DNA from: Chromatiales bacterium
GTDB taxonomy: Bacteria; Pseudomonadota; Gammaproteobacteria; Chromatiales; Chromatiaceae
NCBI GenBank assembly: GCA_024762485.1
Contig: JANTHH010000158.1
Coordinates: 1 to 6,434 of the forward strand
Length of the DNA stretch: 6,434 bases
Direction of reading: 5' to 3'
The notes beneath the pieces were generated by a model. It searched no databases and had not been told where the DNA came from. It saw nothing but the letters and a program-made list of their open reading frames with translations. A program made the translations under genes and the position numbers. Below are positions 1 through 4,815 of the stretch, in pieces (the first letter of the stretch is position 1; every line of letters begins with the position of its first letter).

Positions 1-1460
1 TCGTGTTCCTCTCGTCGGTGATCCATGCCTTTGTCGGCCGCCTGTTCCACGGCATGAAGATCCAGGGCTGTTACCAGTTCCGGGTCACCCGCAACAGCGA
101 CCTGTTCGTCGACGAGGAGGAGATCGACGACCTGCTGCGTGCGGTAGAGGGTGAACTGTTCAGCCGGCACTATGGTGATGCGGTGCGCCTGGAGGTCAGC
201 GACACCTGCACCGACGACATGGTCAATTTCCTGATGGAACAGTTCGGTCTGACGTCGGCCGACGTCTACCGTGTGGATGGCCCGGTGAATCTCAACCGGG
301 TGTCCGCGCTGGTGGACGAGGTGGACCGTCCCGACCTCAAGTTCCCGGGCTTCACCTCCGGCCTGCCGGCGCGTCTGGCGGTGCGTAGCGACATCTTCAA
401 GACCATCCGCAACCGCGACGTGCTGCTGCATCATCCCTTCGAATCCTTCGTGCCGGTGATCGATTTCGTGCGCCAGGCGGCGGAGGACCCCAAGGTGCTG
501 GCGATCAAGCAGACCCTCTACCGGACCGGGCCGGACTCGGCCATTGTCGACGCCCTGGTGGCGGCGGCGCGCGCCGGCAAGGAGGTGACGGTGGTGGTGG
601 AACTGCGTGCCCGTTTCGACGAGGAGGCCAACGTGGCCCTGGCCACCCGGCTGCAGGACGCCGGTGCCCATGTGGTGTACGGGGTGGTCGGCTACAAGAC
701 CCACGCCAAGATGATCCTGGTGGTGCGCCGCGAGGGCCGGCGGTTGCGCAACTATGTCCATCTTGGCACCGGCAACTACCATCCGCGTACCGCACGGCTG
801 TATACCGACTACGGCTTGATGACCAGTGACCAGCAGCTCACCGAGGACGTGCACCACACCTTCCTGCATCTCACCAGCATGGGCAAGCTCACCAGGCTGC
901 ACAAGCTGCTGCAGGCGCCATTCACCCTGCACGATGGACTGATGGCGAAGATCGAGCGCGAGATCGCCCACGCCGAGGCCGGCAGGCCCGGGCGCATCAT
1001 CGTCAAGGTGAATTCGCTGATCGAGCCCAAGCTGATCCGTGCGCTGTACCAGGCCTCTGCCGCCGGGGTGCAGATCGACTGCATCGTCCGCGGGATCTGC
1101 GGCTTGCGCCCGGGCCTGCCCAAGGTGTCGGAGAATATCCGCGTGCGCTCCATCATCGGCCGTTTCCTCGAGCACACCCGCGTTTTCTATTTCGCCAACG
1201 ACGGCAAACCCGAGGTCTACGGCTCCAGCGCCGACTGGATGTCGCGCAACATGTTCCGCCGTGTCGAGGTGGCCTTCCCGATCGAGAACAAGGCCCACCG
1301 CGAGACCGTGTGCGGCGACCTTGACACCTATCTGCGTGACAATGTGCAGGCCTGGCAGCTGCAGGCCGACGGCGGGTATGTGCGGCTGACGCCGAGCGCG
1401 GATGAAGAGCCATTCAGCGCCCAGCAGTTCCTGCTGGAGAAACTGGCCGAGGTCAGCTGA
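1..1460 (+). CDS. ppk1: Polyphosphate kinase 1, 5'-truncated by window edge
   Basis: PPK1 reversibly transfers the ATP gamma-phosphate to a growing polyphosphate chain through a phosphohistidine. The gene enters the window in progress; codons are read from base 3 and 485 residues are visible of a usual length near 690. Key residues align with E. coli PPK1 at a constant offset of 201: the autophosphorylated His (E. coli H435) is H234 in YKTHAKM, the second His (H454) is H253 in VHLGTGN, H592 is H391 in LEHTRV, and the Mg-contacting R375 and R405 are R174 (TLYR) and R204 (LRAR). Head-domain motifs such as FRVTRNSDLFVDEEE and VDGPVNL occur at residues 26-97, and the C-terminal SSADWMSRN is present. 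About 201 N-terminal residues therefore lie upstream. The GTG at base 3 is an internal valine codon, not a start. The enzyme appears intact. Its stop overlaps the convergent ppx stop by 8 bases. Confidence 0.97.
   Translation, partial: VFLSSVIHAFVGRLFHGMKIQGCYQFRVTRNSDLFVDEEEIDDLLRAVEGELFSRHYGDAVRLEVSDTCTDDMVNFLMEQFGLTSADVYRVDGPVNLNRVSALVDEVDRPDLKFPGFTSGLPARLAVRSDIFKTIRNRDVLLHHPFESFVPVIDFVRQAAEDPKVLAIKQTLYRTGPDSAIVDALVAAARAGKEVTVVVELRARFDEEANVALATRLQDAGAHVVYGVVGYKTHAKMILVVRREGRRLRNYVHLGTGNYHPRTARLYTDYGLMTSDQQLTEDVHHTFLHLTSMGKLTRLHKLLQAPFTLHDGLMAKIEREIAHAEAGRPGRIIVKVNSLIEPKLIRALYQASAAGVQIDCIVRGICGLRPGLPKVSENIRVRSIIGRFLEHTRVFYFANDGKPEVYGSSADWMSRNMFRRVEVAFPIENKAHRETVCGDLDTYLRDNVQAWQLQADGGYVRLTPSADEEPFSAQQFLLEKLAEVS
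1421..1437. repeat. Short perfect inverted repeat in the ppk1 3' end
   Basis: CCAGCAG, loop TTC, CTGCTGG gives a 7-bp stem. It lies inside ppk1, 23 bases before its stop codon and 15 bases beyond the ppx stop on the minus strand. Neither strand shows the T-run of an intrinsic terminator. It is partly explained by CAG-CAG and CTG-CTG codons, so it may be chance, or a weak mRNA 3'-end structure for ppx. Confidence 0.3.
1453..1460. other. Shared palindromic stop overlap of ppk1 and ppx
   Basis: The bases TCAGCTGA form a perfect palindrome. Its right end supplies the TGA of ppk1 (1458-1460) and its left end, read on the other strand, the TGA of ppx (1453-1455). The convergent genes therefore have no space for an intergenic terminator, and their mRNAs would be complementary wherever transcription runs on past the stops. 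This is seen directly; any regulatory effect is inference. Confidence 0.9.
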
Positions 1461-2952
1461 GTACCAGTTCCATGCCCGAGGGGGCGATGAATTCGATCTC
1501 CTGCGCCAGGTCCACCTGCAGCAGCGGGTGCTGCTCCAGCCAGGCGTCGGGCAGGGTGATGGTGAGCCGGTCGCCCTCCGCCAGCAGCTGGAACGGCGGC
1601 AGCACCTGGTCGGTGCGGTTGCGGTGCAGGGTGATTGCCAGGCGCAGCAGTACGGTCAGGCGCAGCGCGGGCGTCTGCCAGTGTTCGGGTAGCAGCTTGA
1701 TGTATTTGCCCGACAGCTTGCGCCGGTGCCCGCGCACGAGGGTGGCGAGCAGCTCCTGTTCCTGCTGTGAAAAACCGGCCAGATCGGCATTGGCGAGAAT
1801 GTAGGCACCGTGCTTCTGGTACTGGCTGTGAGCGATGTCGAGGCCGATCTCGTAGAGCCGGGCCGCCCAGTTCAGCCATTGCTGCCAGTCCGGGTCGGTC
1901 AGGCCCCAGGCCACCGAGACCATGGACAGGCAGTTCCTGGCGGTCTTCGACACCCGCTTCGCCTGCGCCGCCTCGACGTGGTAGCGCTTCGCCAGTGCGC
2001 GAACACTGCCGTCTCGCACGTCCTCGTGGCGGATACGGCCAAACAGGTCATGGATCAGGCCCTCACGCAGTGCGCCGTCCGATACCTGCATGCGTTCGAT
2101 ACCCAGTGCCTTGAAGGCGGCATGGAGGATGATCAGGCCGCCGGCGAACACCGGTCGCCGGTCGTCGCTGAGACCCGCCAGTTCGAGTTCGTCGATATGG
2201 CCGGCCTCGGCCATGGCATCGAGAACGTGGGCGAAGCCGTCGCGGTGGATGCAGTCCTCGCACCAGCCGTTGGCATTCATCACCTTGGCGATGGAGCGGG
2301 CCGTGCCGGAGGCGCCGATGGCGTGCAGCCAGTGACTGCTGTCGAAACGGGTGACCACCGGCTCCAGTTCCTGCAGCGCGGCCAGTTCGGCCTTGTGCAG
2401 GCGCTTGCGGCTGAGCTTGCCGTCGGCGAAGAAGCGCTTGCTCATGGAGACGCAACCCATATAGAGGCTCTCCATGGTCTGTGGCTGGAAGCCCTTGCCG
2501 ATGATCAGCTCGGTGCTGCCGCCACCGATGTCGATCACCAGTCGGGGCTCGTCGCTGGCAGCGGTGCTGTGGGCGACGCCAAGATAGATGATCCGTGCCT
2601 CTTCCACCCCGGAGATGATCTCGATGGGGTGGCCCAGCGCCTGTTCGGCCTCGGCGAGGAAGTCGCCGCTGGTGCGGGCGGTGCGCAGGGTGTTGGTACC
2701 CACTGCCCGCACCGAGCCTCGTGGAATGCCGGCCACCCGCTGGCCGAATCGCTGCAGGCAGGCCAGCGCCCGCGCCTGCGCCTCGGGCGAGAGATTCTTG
2801 TCCTTGTCCAGACCGTCGGCGAGACGCACCATCTCGCGCAGCTTGTCCACCACCTGCAGGCGGCCGTCGCTGACACGGCAGACGATCATGTGAAAGCTGT
2901 TGGAGCCGAGATCGACTGCGGCGACGGTTTCTGAAATCGGGTTGTCGGTCAT
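1453..2952 (-). CDS. ppx: Exopolyphosphatase, Ppx/GppA family
   Basis: Ppx removes terminal phosphates from polyphosphate and so opposes the convergent PPK1. The 499-residue product is near the length of E. coli Ppx (513). It shows the ASKHA fold signatures of the family: the phosphate-1 loop AAVDLGSNSFHM at residues 11-22, the SGVEEARIIYLG segment at 114-125 with the expected catalytic glutamate (E117 or E118), and the phosphate-2 loop VIDIGGGSTELIIG at 139-152. The C-terminal HD-like region carries EIGLDIAHSQYQKHGAYIL and LATLVRGHRRK, typical of long Ppx rather than short GppA forms. GppA is the main alternative; the length, the C-terminal motifs and the ppk1 neighbour favour Ppx. The ATG at 2950-2952 leaves a short leader before the first motif, as in E. 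coli, but no convincing Shine-Dalgarno sequence is visible. It is transcribed divergently from the metal operon. Confidence 0.96.
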   Translation of the reverse strand: MTDNPISETVAAVDLGSNSFHMIVCRVSDGRLQVVDKLREMVRLADGLDKDKNLSPEAQARALACLQRFGQRVAGIPRGSVRAVGTNTLRTARTSGDFLAEAEQALGHPIEIISGVEEARIIYLGVAHSTAASDEPRLVIDIGGGSTELIIGKGFQPQTMESLYMGCVSMSKRFFADGKLSRKRLHKAELAALQELEPVVTRFDSSHWLHAIGASGTARSIAKVMNANGWCEDCIHRDGFAHVLDAMAEAGHIDELELAGLSDDRRPVFAGGLIILHAAFKALGIERMQVSDGALREGLIHDLFGRIRHEDVRDGSVRALAKRYHVEAAQAKRVSKTARNCLSMVSVAWGLTDPDWQQWLNWAARLYEIGLDIAHSQYQKHGAYILANADLAGFSQQEQELLATLVRGHRRKLSGKYIKLLPEHWQTPALRLTVLLRLAITLHRNRTDQVLPPFQLLAEGDRLTITLPDAWLEQHPLLQVDLAQEIEFIAPSGMELVLS

Positions 2953-2982
2953 CAGAGGCGTTTCTTGGTTGCCGGATGCGTA

Positions 2983-2988
2983 ATTCTA
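2983..2988 (-). promoter_or_regulatory. Candidate -10 element for ppx
   Basis: On the minus strand this reads TAGAAT, five of six matches to TATAAT. It would place transcription start near 2976, giving a leader of roughly 24 bases before the ppx ATG. The -35 region at normal spacing (TAAACC on the minus strand) matches only three of six bases, so the promoter would be weak or activator-dependent. Confidence 0.3.
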
Positions 2989-3000
2989 GTCGCATGGAAC

Positions 3001-3041
3001 CCGGAGGTTTAGTGGCTGGGATCAAATAAATCCCCCTCCGG
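3001..3041. repeat. Nested inverted repeat in the ppx/metal-operon divergent region
   Basis: The outer arms CCGGAGG (3001-3007) and CCTCCGG (3035-3041) are perfect complements. The inner arms GGGAT (3018-3022) and ATCCC (3030-3034) are also perfect and directly abut the outer right arm. Together they form a 12-bp stem interrupted by a 10-base bulge on the left side only (3008-3017) with a 7-base AT-rich loop. It could be an operator with dyad symmetry upstream of the metal operon or a folded leader. It matches no CueR, CusR/CopR or Zur box that I recognise. No T-run follows, so it is not an intrinsic terminator. Confidence 0.45.
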
Positions 3042-3072
3042 TGGCAGCGAGGCTGGCGACCTTGCCGCGGCC

Positions 3073-3081
3073 TGAAATAAT
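3073..3081 (+). promoter_or_regulatory. Candidate extended -10 promoter for the metal operon
   Basis: TGA followed by AATAAT gives a TGn extended -10 with five of six matches to TATAAT. A poor -35 lies upstream (TGGCGA at 3054-3059, three of six matches, 16-base spacer). The spacer contains the palindrome GCCGCGGC at 3064-3071. A weak -35 with a dyad in the spacer is what an activator-controlled metal promoter can look like, but the spacer is not the 19-20 bases typical of MerR-family targets. Predicted start of transcription is near 3088. Confidence 0.3.
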
Positions 3082-3088
3082 TGCCAAC

Positions 3089-3095
3089 GAGGAGG
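3089..3095 (+). promoter_or_regulatory. Strong Shine-Dalgarno-like sequence with awkward spacing
   Basis: GAGGAGG is the best ribosome-binding match in the window, yet it lies only 3 bases before the TTG at 3099 and 24 bases before the ATG at 3120, both in the same frame. It therefore leaves the true start of the CzcI-like gene open. An in-frame TTG at 3081 is unlikely because it lies before this site and within the candidate -10. Confidence 0.5.
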
Positions 3096-3119
3096 CAGTT
3101 GAATACCCTGTCGGACATT

Positions 3120-3494
3120 ATGAAGGCATTTAACCGCTCATGGTCGTGGTTATTGATCGTCTCCCTGCTGACGTTGCCGTTGCAGGGGGCGTGGGCGGCT
3201 GCGCCGGCCGATGAGTCCTGCTGCCATAACCAGGCCATGGATCGTCATGCCGCGAACGCTCATCACGATCACGATGATGAAAAATGCCATGATGACACCG
3301 GGCCATGTCAGAACGACCATGCGGATTGCAACGGCGCGTGCGGCGTCCATGCCGTCGTTGGCTTCAATCTGATCCTGCCTTCGCTGCCCGGCCTGTTCAG
3401 ACTGCCCGGCCTTGAGTCACTGGTCGCAAGCCCGGCCACCGACCTCTCCAGCATCACCCCTCTGCTCGAACTGCGTCCTCCCCGTCGCGCCTGA
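3120..3494 (+). CDS. Small exported His/Cys-rich metal-binding protein, CzcI-like
   Basis: From the ATG at 3120 the product is 124 residues. It has a Sec signal peptide: a short polar start with K2 and R6, the hydrophobic run LLIVSLLTLPLQ at residues 11-22, and a likely cleavage after AWA (about residue 26). The mature protein has a metal-ligand cluster at 34-77 with six Cys (34, 35, 56, 63, 70, 74) and eight His (36, 43, 48, 49, 51, 57, 67, 77) in an Asp-rich context. The C-terminal third is low in ligands and ends in LRPPRRA. The LPLQ-x-x-WAAA signal region followed by a Cys/His cluster, in first place ahead of a CzcC-like gene, resembles the CzcI family; CopL-like proteins are an alternative. 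A periplasmic metal-binding or sensing role is inferred, not proven. An in-frame TTG at 3099 could add seven residues. It is separated from the next gene by 91 bases holding two hairpins. Confidence 0.8.
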   Translation: MKAFNRSWSWLLIVSLLTLPLQGAWAAAPADESCCHNQAMDRHAANAHHDHDDEKCHDDTGPCQNDHADCNGACGVHAVVGFNLILPSLPGLFRLPGLESLVASPATDLSSITPLLELRPPRRA

Positions 3495-3500
3495 TCCCAG

Positions 3501-3511
3501 GCGCTGAGCGC
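3501..3511 (+). repeat. Minor GC inverted repeat after the CzcI-like gene
   Basis: GCGC, loop TGA, GCGC begins six bases after the CzcI-like stop. It is only a 4-bp stem and could be chance, but it is the first of three consecutive potential stems in this gap. Confidence 0.25.
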
Positions 3512-3521
3512 GCATACGCTG

Positions 3522-3536
3522 CCCATCGCTGATGGG
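3522..3536 (+). repeat. Perfect 6-bp hairpin in the intercistronic gap
   Basis: CCCATC, loop GCT, GATGGG. In RNA it can be extended by a G-U pair between 3521 and 3537. It is 27 bases after the CzcI-like stop and 7 bases before the next hairpin. No T-run follows, so it is not a standard intrinsic terminator. A 3'-end stabiliser of the upstream transcript or a translation-control element are possible roles. Confidence 0.5.
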
Positions 3537-3543
3537 TCTGTCG

Positions 3544-3563
3544 GCCATGGTGTTTACCATGGC
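3544..3563 (+). repeat. Perfect 8-bp hairpin upstream of the outer membrane factor gene
   Basis: The arms GCCATGGT (3544-3551) and ACCATGGC (3556-3563) are exact complements around the loop GTTT. The structure ends 22 bases before the preferred ATG of the TolC-family gene and close to its ribosome site. Each arm also holds an in-frame ATG (3547 and 3559) that would be sequestered in the stem. There is no T-run directly after it. It may be an mRNA processing or stability structure, or a DNA operator for an internal promoter. Confidence 0.6.
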
Positions 3564-3585
3564 GAAATGTCGAGCGGATTTTTCC

Positions 3586-4815
3586 ATGAAAATCAGTATG
3601 TCTTCCGGACTGCTGGCCCTGCTGCTTGCGGGCGCCCCGGTCCATGCCCAACTGGGCCTAGCCGAGGCCGAACAACTGGCCTTGAACAATGATCCGATGA
3701 CGCAGGCGCTGGAGGCCAAGGCCGCCGCCTGGCGCGAGCTGTCGGTGGCCAGCGGCCAATTGCCTGATCCCAAGCTGAAGCTGGGGTTGATGAACCTACC
3801 CACCGACAGTTTCAACCGTGCGCAGGAACCCATGACCCAGCTGCAAGTGGGTGTGCAGCAGATGTTTCCGCGTGGCCGTAGTCTGGAATTGCGCCAGCAA
3901 CGTGACGAGCGGTCCGCCGATGTCGAGGACGCCAAGGCCAGGGAGCAACGCCTCAAGGTCCTGCTGGCGGTGCGCAAGGACTGGCTGGAGAGCTACTACT
4001 GGGTGCGGGCCGGTGAGGTGATCCGGCGGCATCGGGTGCTGTTCCGGCAGCTGGTCGACATCACCCGTTCGCGCTATGCCAGTGGCGGCAAGAATCAGCA
4101 GGATGTGGTGCAGGCGGAACTGGAACTGGAGATGCTCAGTGATCGGGAGAACCAGATCCTCACCATGGAGGAAAAGGCCCGTGCCGGGCTGACGCGCTGG
4201 ATAGGTGCCGATCAGGCACAGCAGGCCTTGCCCGGTTCCTTGCCGCAACTGCCGGCCCCTGCAGCGTCATCGACCATTGCCGAAGGCCTACTGAGTCACC
4301 CGTTGATGCTCAGTGAGCAGGCCACGGTGGCCGTCAGGCAGACCGCTGTGGCGCTGGCTCGCGAGGCCTACAAGCCGGGCTGGGCGTTGGATGTCTCCTA
4401 CGGGCAACGTGAGGAACGGGCGGATTTTCTCAGTGCCATGGTGATGCTGGACCTGCCCCTGTTCACGGACAAACGGCAGGACCGGCGCCTCTCTGCAAGT
4501 CAGCAGCAATTCCAGGCGGCCATGCAGTCCCGTGAGATGCGCTTGCGGGAGCTGCAGCAGCGCCTCGCCAGACAGCAGGCCGAATGGTCTCGTCTGGGTG
4601 AGCGCGTGACGCGTTATCAGCAGACCCTGTTGCCGCAGACACGCACCAACAGCGAGGCCGCCATCAATGCCTACCAGAGCGACCGTGGCGACTTCACCAT
4701 GCTGATGCGTGCCCGTATCACCGAACTGAATACCCGCTTGCAGGCCCTGCGCCTGAGCGTGGATCGGGCCAAGGCCCAGGCCGAACTGCTTTATCTGGGC
4801 GGAGAACAGCGATGA
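3586..4815 (+). CDS. TolC-family outer membrane factor, CzcC/CusC-like
   Basis: This is the outer membrane channel of a tripartite heavy-metal RND exporter, carrying cations across the outer membrane together with the adaptor and pump encoded downstream. The preferred ATG at 3586 gives 409 residues, close to CzcC (about 418), with a clean Sec signal: MKIS, the hydrophobic run GLLALLLAGAP, and cleavage after VHA at residue 21. An in-frame ATG at 3532 would put 18 polar residues before the signal peptide, with both hairpins inside the gene, so it is rejected. A modest ribosome site, GCGGA at 3574-3578, lies 7 bases before 3586. Family traits are LPDPKLKLGLMNLP at 59-72, QMFPRGRSLELRQQR near 92-106, the RYASGGKNQQDVVQAELELEML helix from 163, and long Gln/Arg/Ala-rich coiled-coil segments in two outer membrane efflux repeats. 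There is no lipobox cysteine, unlike E. coli CusC. Its stop overlaps the adaptor start as ATGA. Confidence 0.92.
   Translation: MKISMSSGLLALLLAGAPVHAQLGLAEAEQLALNNDPMTQALEAKAAAWRELSVASGQLPDPKLKLGLMNLPTDSFNRAQEPMTQLQVGVQQMFPRGRSLELRQQRDERSADVEDAKAREQRLKVLLAVRKDWLESYYWVRAGEVIRRHRVLFRQLVDITRSRYASGGKNQQDVVQAELELEMLSDRENQILTMEEKARAGLTRWIGADQAQQALPGSLPQLPAPAASSTIAEGLLSHPLMLSEQATVAVRQTAVALAREAYKPGWALDVSYGQREERADFLSAMVMLDLPLFTDKRQDRRLSASQQQFQAAMQSREMRLRELQQRLARQQAEWSRLGERVTRYQQTLLPQTRTNSEAAINAYQSDRGDFTMLMRARITELNTRLQALRLSVDRAKAQAELLYLGGEQR
4801..4805 (+). promoter_or_regulatory. Ribosome-binding site of the adaptor gene
   Basis: GGAGA lies 6 bases before the ATG at 4812, inside the last codons of the outer membrane factor gene. 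With the ATGA stop/start overlap it supports translational coupling and fixes the adaptor start. Confidence 0.6.

Noticed and set aside
1810..2934. Plus-strand open frame of about 374 codons opposite ppx
   Set aside because: It is entirely antisense to a well-supported ppx gene. Its translation is low-complexity, rich in Ala, Gly, Val, Asp and His, with no recognisable motif, as expected for a GC-rich antisense frame.
3001..3090. MerR/CueR-type or CusR/CopR operator
   Set aside because: I found no match to the CueR dyad or to the TGACA-type CusR/CopR boxes by eye, and the candidate promoter spacer is not 19-20 bases.
3081..3119. TTG at 3081 as start of the CzcI-like gene
   Set aside because: It precedes the only strong ribosome site and overlaps the candidate -10 element.
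2063..3238. Minus-strand open frame of about 391 codons spanning ppx and the divergent region
   Set aside because: It is in another frame of ppx and runs across the intergenic region and the CzcI-like gene. The product is Arg/Gly/Pro-rich without motifs, typical of a frame shadow.
3522..3583. Intrinsic terminator after the CzcI-like gene
   Set aside because: The hairpins are real but not followed directly by a T-run. The nearest run, five T at 3579-3583, is 15 bases after the last stem.
3532..3585. Upstream in-frame ATG at 3532 as start of the outer membrane factor
   Set aside because: It would add 18 polar residues before an otherwise perfect signal peptide and would place two hairpins in the coding region. 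The ATG at 3586 has a ribosome site 7 bases upstream.
3417..3977. Minus-strand open frame of about 186 codons across the intercistronic gap
   Set aside because: It is antisense to the end of the CzcI-like gene and the start of the TolC-family gene, is Ser/Arg/Ala-rich and has no recognisable domain.
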